Made by a program: the position numbers and the translations under genes. From Salibaculum halophilum (lineage in GTDB: Bacteria > Pseudomonadota > Alphaproteobacteria > Rhodobacterales > Rhodobacteraceae): 41,181 nt of DNA. This document shows, one piece after another, positions 1 to 8,046 of this stretch (position 1 is the stretch's first letter; the number at the start of each line of letters is the position of its first letter). The DNA lies in assembly GCF_002094885.1 (NCBI RefSeq), contig NZ_MSIT01000018.1:1-41181 (forward strand), in the 5' to 3' direction. The notes below the pieces were generated by a model. It searched no databases. It was given only the letters and a program-made list of their open reading frames with translations, and was not told the origin of the DNA.

Positions 1-237
1 CCCCGCGATCTTGGCGTGGAGCTCCTTCACCTGCTCCTCGTCGATCTCGGGTCTCTTGCGGCCTCCGCGCTCGAACACGCCGGACGCGCCTTCGAGCAGG
101 GCTCGCTTCCATTGATGGATCATCGTCGGATGCACTCCGAACCGGCTTGCCAGCTCGGCGGCCGTCTCCTCGCCTTTCAGGGCTTCCAGCGCGACCTTGG
201 CCTTGAACTCAGGCGCATGCTGCTTGCGTTTCGACAT
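1..237 (-). CDS. IS3-family transposase OrfA, 5' part
   Basis: This gives the first 79 residues of a transposase helix-turn-helix subunit, starting at the ATG on 235-237 with a GGAGATCAG-type ribosome site just upstream. The protein begins MSKRKQHAPEFKAKVALEAL and continues with a recognition helix like that of OrfA proteins (AAELASRFGVHPTMIHQWK), then a charged linker. In this family OrfA is joined to the DDE catalytic OrfB by programmed frameshifting. OrfB, and hence whether the element is complete, lies outside the window. Confidence 0.85.
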   Translation of the reverse strand, partial: MSKRKQHAPEFKAKVALEALKGEETAAELASRFGVHPTMIHQWKRALLEGASGVFERGGRKRPEIDEEQVKELHAKIAG

Positions 238-317
238 CTCTGATCTCCTTCTTGTCGAAGATCAGCAGACTGCAAATCGTAGCTTATGTCAGTGTCCGAA
301 TTTCGGGGGGTAGCTGA
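1..317 (-). mobile_element. IS3-family insertion sequence, one end only
   Basis: The outer end of an insertion sequence whose body runs off the left edge of the window. It holds the start of an orfA reading leftward, then about 80 bases of leader, then a C-rich terminal sequence (TACCCCCCGAAATTC on the minus strand, about 298-312), which resembles IS3-family terminal inverted repeats of Rhodobacteraceae. The exact terminus (about 314-317) is inferred, since the other end is not visible. The element lies downstream of the 3' end of the OmpA-domain gene and does not disrupt it. Confidence 0.65.
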
Positions 318-341
318 GAGGCCATTGAAATCTAAGAACTA

Positions 342-363
342 GGGCCGTCTTCAGGGACGGCCC
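342..363. terminator. Hairpin, probable bidirectional terminator
   Basis: GGGCCGTC (342-349) and GACGGCCC (356-363) form a perfect 8-bp stem around a 6-base loop. It lies between the IS end and the 3' end of the OmpA-domain gene. Neither flank has a long T run, so termination is inferred. A second small palindrome (TCCGCA-T-TGCGGA, 406-418) follows. Confidence 0.4.
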
Positions 364-490
364 ATTTCGGTCATTGGGAGGCTAAGTGACTCCTGCGAGG
401 AAGTATCCGCATTGCGGACGTTAGCCTCTACGTTCCAAGATTCTTAATGGTCGCCCTCAAGCGCCGTCGAAACGACATGACAACGCCGTA

Positions 491-1384
491 TCAGCGCCCA
501 ATGATTTCCACGCGGCGGTTCTGTTCGCGACCTTCTTCTGTCTCGTTGCTGGCCAGCGGATTGGATTCGCCCCGACCTTCGGACGAAATCGACACGTTGG
601 TTAAGATCTCCATGCTGGCGAAATAGTCCCGCACAGCCGCGGCACGCTCCTGCGACAGTGTTAGATTGTAGGCATCGCTGCCGGTGGCATCGGTATGGCC
701 GACAACGCGGAAGGCATAGAGATTGGCGTCGGCGATCTGCGCGGCCAAGTCGTCGAGCGCGGCCTTGGCATCAGGCATGAGGTCGCTGCTGTCATGGGCA
801 AAGAGCACAGCCCCATCCAGCGTGAAACGCAAGGCGGAACCGATAGCCGCGACGGCATCGACGTCCGCCCCGGCAAAGGAAGTTCCGCAGTCCTCCCCGT
901 CATCGGCAAGACGCACAAAGCGGAAATCAGCCCCGTCTTGCACGGCATCTGCGATGTCTACTTCGGCACGCCCGCCGGTAATCGCGCCGATGTCTGTCCA
1001 ATCCATGCCATCGGTAGAAATGGCGAGCGACATACCCTCGACTTTCGGCCCGACCTCAAACACGTATAGGTCCGGCCCCTCCAGATCGACCAGCGCGTTG
1101 TCGGCAAACTGCAAGATCACATTCCCGTCGCAACCGAGTGATAAGAAGCTGCCGTCATTCACATCCCCGGAATAATTCGGTGCGCCCAGCGTGGCGGCGG
1201 GGTCTGCAGCCGAAGTCTTGATCGATCCGCTGCCGACAGTGCGTGAAACCACCGCATCGGCAAAGGACCGATCGCCCTGAGGAAGAACGACAGTCCCACG
1301 GGAGGCGTCGCTATACTCGGTCTGCTGTGCGGCGGCTGGGGCGGCGGCGAGGCCGAATGCGAGAGCACGAATGATTTGGGGCAT
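491..1384 (-). CDS. OmpA-family outer-membrane/periplasmic protein
   Basis: A 297-residue secreted protein with a C-terminal OmpA peptidoglycan-binding domain. The start at 1384 is chosen because AAGGAG stands about 6 bases upstream and the protein then opens with a clear signal peptide (MPQIIRALAFGLAAAPAAA, cleavage before QQTEY). An in-frame extension to 1528 has no such features. Residues about 25-185 form an Asp/Gly-rich region (LGAPNYSGDVNDGSFLSLG, FEVGP, WTDIG) resembling extracellular beta-sandwich domains; its function is unknown. Residues about 190-297 hold the OmpA signatures VVGHTDATGSDAYNLTLSQ and the closing NRRVEI. The likely role is anchoring the envelope to peptidoglycan while exposing the N-terminal domain. 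It appears monocistronic. Confidence 0.85.
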   Translation of the reverse strand: MPQIIRALAFGLAAAPAAAQQTEYSDASRGTVVLPQGDRSFADAVVSRTVGSGSIKTSAADPAATLGAPNYSGDVNDGSFLSLGCDGNVILQFADNALVDLEGPDLYVFEVGPKVEGMSLAISTDGMDWTDIGAITGGRAEVDIADAVQDGADFRFVRLADDGEDCGTSFAGADVDAVAAIGSALRFTLDGAVLFAHDSSDLMPDAKAALDDLAAQIADANLYAFRVVGHTDATGSDAYNLTLSQERAAAVRDYFASMEILTNVSISSEGRGESNPLASNETEEGREQNRRVEIIGR

Positions 1385-1701
1385 GGAAAGTCTCCTTATG
1401 CAGGGAGGGAAAACGACGATTGAGTAATGGGTCAAGCACGCGTTTGGCAGGACGAAAGACGGTGGTGGACGACAAGCGGTGCGTGGCGACCGATGTGCGA
1501 TGCGAGGTTTCCAGCGAGTTGGCTCCAACTGGGACAGTTTATACCGACCCAGAGCTGCCGTTCGTGGACAGCGCGGCGCATGACAGCTCGGAGCTCTTAG
1601 CGGACCTCACGAGCCGGACAAGGAGCCAGCGATGGCAAACAAGTCGAAGCATAAGCGCTTTGACTTGCGCGGACCCTCAAAAATACCAATACCTTTGCCC
1701 C
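1385..1701. other. Intergenic region upstream of ompA-like gene and dctB
   Basis: This 317-base divergent spacer must hold the promoters of the OmpA-domain gene (leftward) and of dctB (rightward). The dctB frame happens to be open through the whole spacer, but the residues encoded there look random and contain no domain. A small Shine-Dalgarno-preceded ORF and a weak promoter candidate near the dctB end are listed separately. I see no RNA gene here. Confidence 0.5.
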
Positions 1702-1712
1702 ATGCGCTTTAA
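1632..1712 (+). CDS. Possible 26-residue upstream ORF overlapping the dctB start
   Basis: AAGGAG at about 1620 is followed by ATG at 1632 and a short ORF (MANKSKHKRFDLRGPSKI...HAL) that ends with TAA at 1710-1712, eight bases past the ATG of dctB. The dctB start itself has no recognisable ribosome site, so translation of this ORF could deliver ribosomes to dctB. It may equally be a chance ORF or the truncated start of another gene. No family is recognised. Confidence 0.2.
   Translation: MANKSKHKRFDLRGPSKIPIPLPHAL
1660..1688 (+). promoter_or_regulatory. Weak sigma-70-like promoter candidate before dctB
   Basis: TTGACT (1660-1665) lies 17 bases from ATACCA (1683-1688). The -35 box is good and the -10 box is poor. 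A start site from it would fall about 7 bases before the dctB ATG, giving an almost leaderless message. It overlaps the small upstream ORF, and the two interpretations partly exclude each other. Confidence 0.2.
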
Positions 1713-3438
1713 TACCACCGCTGCCCTCGCCGCCTTTACCACGCTGTGCGTGGCAATCGGCGTGTTCTGGCTCTCTCTCAGCTTTTTCCAATCCGAGGAA
1801 GAGGCCAAGGCGCGCGGTCGGCTTTCGCTCTATCACAGCACCGTGCGGTCGGAACTGGAGCGCTTTTCGCACCTGACCTACGTGCTCGCGCGCGACACCC
1901 ACGTGATAGAAACCGCCACTGGCGGTGCGACTGCGCGGCTCGACCGCAGGCTGGCGGCCTTCGCGGCGCAATCAGGGCTTGAAGCGATCTATCTTATGCG
2001 GCCTGACGGAACGACGATCGCGGCCTCGAATGCAGGGCGGCCCGACAGTTTCGTGGGGCAGGACTACTCCTTTCGCCCATATTTCCAGGTGGCGCGGGGC
2101 GGCGAGCAAGGGCGCTTCTACGGCATCGGCGCGACCACGGGCCTGCCCGGCTATTTCATCGCCGACGCGGTGCGCGACGCCGAGGGCGGGCTGGCCGGGG
2201 TGATCGCCATCAAGCTCGATCTTACCGATCTTGAAGAGGCGTGGCGCGCCGCCGGGGAACAGGTTTTCCTGGCCAATCACGACGGCATCGTTCTGCTCTC
2301 GTCGGATCCGGCCTGGCGCTATCGCAGCCTCCGAGACCTGACCCCGGATCAACGCGCGCGAGTTGCCCAAGACCGGCAGTTTCCGGGGCAGGACCTCGCG
2401 CCTCTGGACTGGCAGCCCCGGGGCGAGGCGCGCGCCGTGATCGGAAGGTCCGAGCGAATTCACCTGTCGGCCTCGGTGGCGCCGCACGACTAGGTGCTGC
2501 ACTATTTTGCCGATGACAGCGCGGCGGTCACACGCAGCTGGTTGCTGACAGGGCTGGTGATGCTGCTCACCGGGGCCGGTTTCCTCGTCTCGCAGGTGCG
2601 CCGGACGCGGCGTATCGGGGCCGCCCTGCGCCGATCCGAAGCGGAGGAGGCGCAGTTGCGCGAGGCCAATGAGCGGCTGGCGGTGGAGATCGAGGAACGC
2701 CGCACCGCCGAGCGCCAACTGAAGCGGACGCAGGACGAGTTGGAGCGCGCCAGCCGTCTGGCGGCCCTCGGCCAGTTGGCGGCATCGGTCACGCACGAAC
2801 TGGGCCAGCCGATTGCGGCGATGCGCAATCACCTGACGGCGGCCGAGATCGGCGACCAACCGTCCTCACGCTTCATCCCGCGTATCTCCGGGATCGTGGA
2901 CCGGATGGAGGGGATCACGCGGCAATTGAAGTTCTTTGCACGCAATGATCCCGAGGAGTTCGGGCCTGTCGACCTGGGGGCCGTCGTGCAGGCGGCGCTG
3001 TCTCTCGTCGAGCCGAATATCTCGAAGGCGGGCGCGGCGACATTGGTTGAAAAGCCGGATCAGCCTGTCCTCGTGCGCGGCAACAAGCTACGGCTGGAAC
3101 AGGTTCTGACCAACGTGCTGCGCAATGCCGTCGATGCTTTGGAGGATTGCGCCGCGCGGCGGATCGGGATCACGCTTGGGCAGGATGACAGCATGGGCTG
3201 GGTCGAAGTGCGCGATACCGGGCACGGCCTGGGCCAGGCCACCCTGGACGACTTGCAGGGGCCTTTCGTCACCACCCGCGAGAGCGGGCGCGGCATGGGG
3301 CTGGGCCTTGCGATCTCGGCGAACATCGTCAAGGCGCATCATGGTCGGTTGAGCGCCGATACCCTTGTCGGTGGTGGCGCGATGTTCCGCGTCGAGATCC
3401 CGACAGAGGGCACGGAAAACACCTTGAGCGCGGCATGA
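1702..3438 (+). pseudogene. dctB: C4-dicarboxylate sensor histidine kinase DctB, interrupted by an in-frame TAG
   Basis: Read through its stop, this is a complete 578-residue DctB. It has TM1 (residues about 7-26), a periplasmic Cache-type sensor (about 30-265), TM2 (WLLTGLVMLLTGAGFLVSQ), a coiled coil, a HisKA domain with the phospho-accepting His (THELGQP, about residue 365), and an HATPase domain with an N box (NVLRNAVDALED), DTGHGLG and GMGLGLAIS. DctB senses dicarboxylates and phosphorylates DctD. A TAG at 2491-2493 (codon 264) splits the frame just before TM2. The following codons stay in the same frame, and the context PHD-stop-VLHYF suggests a lost Trp (TGG to TAG). The first half would be an anchored sensor without a kinase. 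A GTG at 2494 could start the second half, but with no evident ribosome site. It overlaps dctD by ATGA. Confidence 0.85.
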
Positions 3439-4775
3439 GCAGCCCCGGGGCCTTCCGCATCCTGATCGTCGAGGATGACCGCGCGATGCGCCTGTCTCTG
3501 GTGGACCTGCTGGAGGCGTCGGGCTGGCTGGTCGATGCGCTGCCGCGCATCGCGCGTCTTGACGAGCGGCTTGAGGCGTTTCAGCCGGACGTGATCCTGT
3601 CCGACGTGCGCATGCCGGGCATGTCGGGGCTGGATTTGCTGGCAAGTCTCGACCCCGACTTGTCGCCGCCGCTTGTGCTGATCTCGGCGCATGGCGATAT
3701 CGCCATGGCGGTGGATGCGATGCAGCGCGGCGCCTACAGCTTTGTCGAGAAGCCCTACGAGCCGCGCCGGCTCTTGAACATCCTGCGCCATGCCGCCGAC
3801 CAGCACAAAATGCGGCGCACGACCGAGCGGCTGAAAACGCGCCTGATGCAGCTTTCGGGGTTGGACCGGGTTCTGTTGGGGCAGACGCCCGAAACCGCGT
3901 CCTTGCGCGAAGAGGTGCTGGACCTGTCCCAGAGCAGCGCCGCGGTGATGGTGCAGGGGGAAACCGGCACCGGAAAGGAGCTGGTGGCACGGGCGCTGCA
4001 TGACCTGGGCGGCGACGCTGCAGGGCCGTTTCTGGCGCTCAATTGTGCCGCGCTCTCCGCCGAGGGGTTCGAGACCGAGATGTTCGGGGCCGAGGGCGAG
4101 GCCAAGGGGCGCTTGCAGGGCGCGGATGGCGGCACGCTGTTCCTTGATGAAATCTGTTCCTGCCCGATACCTGTTCAGGCCAAGCTACTGCGTGTCATCG
4201 AGGACAAGCAGGTCCTGCCGCGCGGGGCGGCGGCCCCGGTGCCGCTGTCGTTCCGGGTGATTTCGGCGACCAACGAGGACCCCGACCAGGCGGTGCGGGA
4301 GGGGCGGCTGCGGGCCGATCTGCTCTACCGGCTGAATACCACGGTTCTCGCCTTGCCGACACTTCGGCAGCGGCGCGATGACGTGATGCTGTTGACGGCG
4401 CGGTTCCTTGACGAGTTTGCACGCCTCTACGAGACCCGCGTGCCGGATCTGACCCCCGAGGACAGCGCGGCACTCCTTGCGCACGACTGGCCGGGCAACG
4501 TGCGCCAGTTGCGCAGCGTCTGCGAACGCCGGGTGCTCAGCGCACGGCGCGACGCCGGGTCGATGGCGCAGGCGTTGCGCCGCGATGCGCTGGCCGATGA
4601 TGTGCCAGACACGCTGCGGGCCGCCGTGGCCGCGTTCGAGCGCTAGCTGATCGCCAAGGCGATCGCCGCGCATGACGGGCGGATGGAAGCGGTGGCCGAG
4701 GCGCTTGGTATCGGACGGCGCACGCTCAACGAGAAGATCGTCAAGCTGGGGCTGGACAAGGACGCGCTGCTTTAG
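3435..4775 (+). pseudogene. dctD: C4-dicarboxylate response regulator DctD, in-frame TAG before the DNA-binding domain
   Basis: Read through its stop, this encodes 446 residues: a receiver domain (phospho-acceptor D57 in ILSDVRMPGMSG), a linker, an AAA+ domain (Walker A GETGTGKE near residue 175, Walker B GGTLFLDEI, LLYRLNTTVLALPTLRQRRDD), and a C-terminal Fis-type helix-turn-helix (MEAVAEALGIGRRTLNEKI). A TAG at 4644-4646 (codon 404) truncates it before the DNA-binding helices; the next codons (LIAKAIAAHDGRM) continue in frame, so CAG (Gln) to TAG is the simplest change. The short product could be phosphorylated and bind ATP but not DNA. The sigma-54-contacting GAFTGA loop is also absent: EMFGAEGEAKGRLQGADGGT replaces the usual segment. 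Translationally coupled to dctB. Confidence 0.85.
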
Positions 4776-4911
4776 GGCCAGGTCATTGGCCCCCTTGCGG
4801 ATATCCGCAGGGCGGCTGTTGCGACGCGCGCGGTTTTCTTCATATCAACCCGGGCGGGGTATGACCCAAGATCGCCGATATCCTGACGCATGACATCTGG
4901 GAGGAGAAACC

Positions 4912-5930
4912 ATGCCGAAAGTCCTGAGTTATACCACCGTGGCCGCGATCAGCTTTGCCTTCGTCGGCGAGGCGATGGCGACCGAATGGAACGTCTCGCT
5001 CTGGGGCAAGCGCCGCGCTTTCACCGAGCACGTCGAAAAACTGGCCGAGTTGGTGAGTGAAAAGACCGACGGCGAATTCACCCTCAACATCAGCTACGGG
5101 GGCCTGTCGAACAACCGCGAGAACCTCGACGGGATCTCCATCGGGGCTTTCGAGATGGCGCAGTTCTGCGCGGGCTATCACCGCGACAAGAACCCGACGA
5201 TCACGGTTCTGGAGCTGCCGTTCCTGGGCGTCGAGACGCTGGCGCAGGAGCGCGAACTGTCGATGGCGCTTTATGACCATCCGGCGGTGCAGGAAGACCT
5301 CGGGCGCTGGAACGCGACGCTGATGATGCCGTCGCCGCTGCCCCAGTACAACCTTGTCGGTCTGGGCGAAGCGCCCGGCAGCCTTGATGATTTCGCCGGG
5401 CTGAGCGTGCGCGCAACCGGCGGGATCGGCGCTGCGATGGAAGCCGTTGACGCGGTCCCGACCTCGATGTCGGCCACCGAGGTGCGCCAGGCGATGGACA
5501 GCGGCGTGGTCAAGGCCGTTGCCTTTGCCCCGCATGCGCACATGGCCTTCGGCACCATCGAGAACGGCGAGTGGTGGACCTCGAACCTCAACCCCGGCAC
5601 GGTCAATTGCCCGTTGTCGTCAATACCGACGCCCTTGAAAGCCTTTCCGACGAGCATCGCGCGGCGCTGATGGGCTCGATCGACGAGGCGCTCGATCACT
5701 ACATCAACCATTACGAAAACAACACGATGGAGGCCTGGGGCCCGGCGCTCGAGGAGCGCGAGATCGAGGTGATCAGCTTTGACGAGCAGGCTCTGGCGAA
5801 TTTCGAGGAGTCGGTCGCCGGCCCGGCTGCCGAGGCCTGGATCGAGGACATGGGCAATCGTGGCCTGCCCGCGCAGGATCTCTATGACTTTGCCACCGAC
5901 ACGCTGGCAGAGATCAAGGGCGGCTCTTGA
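4912..5930 (+). pseudogene. dctP: TRAP dicarboxylate-binding protein DctP, one-base frameshift
   Basis: Periplasmic solute-binding subunit of a TRAP transporter. It starts at the ATG on 4912 behind GGAGGAG, with a signal peptide ending GEAMA-TEW. The family ligand-binding Arg is in the stretch LSVRATGGIGAAM. The frame is intact to about 5610 (TSNLNPGTVNC, residue about 234). It then continues in another frame (PVVVNTDALESL ... EIKGGS) to TGA at 5928-5930. Adding one G near 5613-5616 (TGCCCG-TTGTC to TGCCCGGTTGTC) restores a 339-residue protein of normal length. As it stands, translation ends at 5670 with an aberrant tail (PLSSIPTPLKAFPTSIARR) and loses the last third of the protein. A single-base sequencing error cannot be excluded. 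Confidence 0.85.
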
Positions 5931-6000
5931 GCCGACGCGTCGCGGCCCGTGGCGCATGCGTCACGGGCCGTGGTTCAACGACCCGAGGAGGAAGTGAGCC

Positions 6001-6633
6001 ATGGCCGGAGCAGCCTCTGTCCTGTCCGATGACAGCCGGCTGAGCAGGATTGATCGCGGCCTATACCGGATCGAGCGCCAGCTTGCACTCCTGAGCGGGC
6101 TGGCGGTGTTCTCCTTGATGGTGCTGGCGGTGTTTTCGGTCGGCGGGCGCAATTTCCTCAATCAGCCTTTGCCCGGCTATGTAGACTGGATCGAGCAGAT
6201 CATGCCGCTCATCGCCTTCATGGGCGTGGCGTACACGCAGCGCGATGGCGGGCATATCCGGATGGACATTTTTGTGGGGATCTTCCGCGGACGCGCGCTC
6301 TGGCTGATCGAATTGATCACGACGGTGCTGGTGCTGGCGCTGATGCTGTTGCTGGTCTGGGGCACATGGGCGCACTTCGCGCGCAGTTTCGACTGGACCG
6401 CGCCGATGTGGAGCCGCGACAGCACCATGGACATCGCTCTGCCGATCTGGCCGGCGAAGATCCTCGCGCCGATTGCCTTCGCCGTGCTGTCGCTGCGGCT
6501 GATGCTGCAGGTCTGGGCCTTCGGGCGGGCACTGATCACCGGCGCCGAGCGCCCGGTCGCGGTGCCGCTGATCGAGGATACGGCGACGCAGGCCGCACGC
6601 GAGGCCGCGCAGCTGAGCGGCCGCGATGAATAA
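6001..6633 (+). CDS. dctQ: TRAP transporter small permease DctQ
   Basis: A 210-residue inner-membrane protein with four hydrophobic segments: about residues 30-55 (LALLSGLAVFSLMVLAVFSV), 60-80, 98-122 and 158-180. This is the normal length and topology of the DctQ subunit, which pairs with DctM to bring in substrate delivered by DctP using an ion gradient. The start follows a strong GAGGAGG site. The frame is intact, unlike the three genes before it, and dctM follows after 12 bases. Without a functional DctP the complex should be idle unless another binding protein serves it. Confidence 0.9.
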   Translation: MAGAASVLSDDSRLSRIDRGLYRIERQLALLSGLAVFSLMVLAVFSVGGRNFLNQPLPGYVDWIEQIMPLIAFMGVAYTQRDGGHIRMDIFVGIFRGRALWLIELITTVLVLALMLLLVWGTWAHFARSFDWTAPMWSRDSTMDIALPIWPAKILAPIAFAVLSLRLMLQVWAFGRALITGAERPVAVPLIEDTATQAAREAAQLSGRDE

Positions 6634-6645
6634 GGATTTCACCTG

Positions 6646-8046
6646 ATGGAGCCGATAGATATCGGGCTTGTCGTCACCGGACTGCTGCTGGTCGTCGTCA
6701 TTCTGGGCATGCGCGTCGCCTTTGCCGCAGCCCTCGCGGGGATGCTCGGGCTGATCTGGATATTCTGGTCCAAGAAGGGCTATGCGGGTGACGAGTTCGC
6801 CTGGGCGCTGACCGTGGCCGTCAAGACCGCCGGTCAGGTGCCGCATTCCAAGATCAGTTCGCAGGCGCTCAGCCTCATCCCCACCTTCATCATGATCGGC
6901 TATCTGGCCTATTACGCGGGGCTGACCAAGGCGCTTTTCGAGGCGGCGAAACGCTGGATCGCATGGGTGCCGGGCGGGCTTGCCGTCTCGACGGTCTTCG
7001 CCACGGCCGGCTTTGCCGCCGTGTCGGGGGCGAGCGTGGCGACGGCGGCCGTCTTCGCGCGGATCGCCATCCCCGAGATGCTCAGGATCGGCTATGACAA
7101 GCGCTTCGCCGCCGGTGTCGTGGCGGCGGGCGGCACGCTGGCCTCGCTCATTCCGCCTTCGGCCATTCTGGTGATCTACGCGATCATCGTCGAGCAGGAC
7201 GTGGGAAAGCTCTTGCTGGCGGGGTTCGTCCCCGGTGTCTTTTCGGCCTTTGTCTACGGGGCGCTCATCATCGGGCTCGCTCTAACGATCAAGGGCTTCG
7301 GCCCGCCGGTCAGCGGCTTTAGCTGGCGCGAACGCCTGGTTTCCCTGCCGCCCGCGCTGCCCATCGTGTTCGTCGTCGTGACGATCATCTTCTTCGTCTA
7401 CAACCCGTTCGGGGGCGATGCATGGGGCACACCGACCGAGGGCGGCGCCATCGGGGCCTTCGTGGTGTTCCTGATGGCGCTCTATCGCGGCATGCGCTGG
7501 CCTGAGCTGCGGGATGCCCTGCTTGAGACGGCGAAGCTTTCGGTGATGATCTTCACGATCATCTGGGGCGTGCTGATCTACGTGCGGTTCCTCGGCTTTG
7601 CCGATCTGCCCACGGCCTTTGCCGATTGGATCACCTCGCTTACAGTGTCGCCGATGCTGATCCTGATCTGCATCCTGCTGGCCTATGCTGTGCTGGGCAT
7701 GTTCATGGATGCAATCGGCATGCTGCTTTTGACGCTGCCGGTGGTCTATCCGGCGGTGATGGCGCTCAATGGTGGGGCGATGGTCTCGGCCGCCGACAGC
7801 ACCTTCGGCATGTCGGGGCCGATGTGCGCGGTCTGGTTCGGGATCCTCGTGGTGAAAATGGCCGAGTTTTGTCTCATCACGCCGCCCATCGGCCTGAACT
7901 GTTTCGTGGTGGCCGGCGTACGCGCGGACCTAAGCGTGCAGGACGTGTTCCGCGGCGTGATGCCGTTCTTCATCGCCGATGCCGTGACCATCGGTTTGCT
8001 CGTGGCCTTTCCCGCGATCGTCCTGTGGCTGCCGAGCCTGGCCTAG
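6646..8046 (+). CDS. dctM: TRAP transporter large permease DctM
   Basis: A 466-residue polytopic membrane protein, the main transport subunit of the TRAP system. About twelve hydrophobic segments span the chain, and family signatures are visible: AAVSGASVATAAVFARIAIPEM (near residue 130), GGTLASLIPPSAILVIYA (near 165) and MFMDAIGMLLLTLPVVYP (near 350). It is slightly longer than many DctM proteins because of the loop FWSKKGYAGDEFAWALTV (about 42-60). It ends with TAG at 8044-8046, evidence that TAG is a true stop in this genome and that the TAGs in dctB and dctD are lesions. Last gene of the dct locus. Confidence 0.92.
   Translation: MEPIDIGLVVTGLLLVVVILGMRVAFAAALAGMLGLIWIFWSKKGYAGDEFAWALTVAVKTAGQVPHSKISSQALSLIPTFIMIGYLAYYAGLTKALFEAAKRWIAWVPGGLAVSTVFATAGFAAVSGASVATAAVFARIAIPEMLRIGYDKRFAAGVVAAGGTLASLIPPSAILVIYAIIVEQDVGKLLLAGFVPGVFSAFVYGALIIGLALTIKGFGPPVSGFSWRERLVSLPPALPIVFVVVTIIFFVYNPFGGDAWGTPTEGGAIGAFVVFLMALYRGMRWPELRDALLETAKLSVMIFTIIWGVLIYVRFLGFADLPTAFADWITSLTVSPMLILICILLAYAVLGMFMDAIGMLLLTLPVVYPAVMALNGGAMVSAADSTFGMSGPMCAVWFGILVVKMAEFCLITPPIGLNCFVVAGVRADLSVQDVFRGVMPFFIADAVTIGLLVAFPAIVLWLPSLA

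Noticed and set aside
2491-4646. TAG recoding or amber suppression to explain stops in dctB and dctD
   Set aside because: dctM, lysA and the TIGR02302 gene use TAG as genuine stops at normal protein ends, and dctP in the same locus has an unrelated frameshift, so decay or sequence error explains all three better.
4790-4805. Sigma-54 promoter (TTGGCCCCCTTGC) before dctP
   Set aside because: The GG and GC elements are too close by three bases, and DctD lacks the GAFTGA loop needed for sigma-54.
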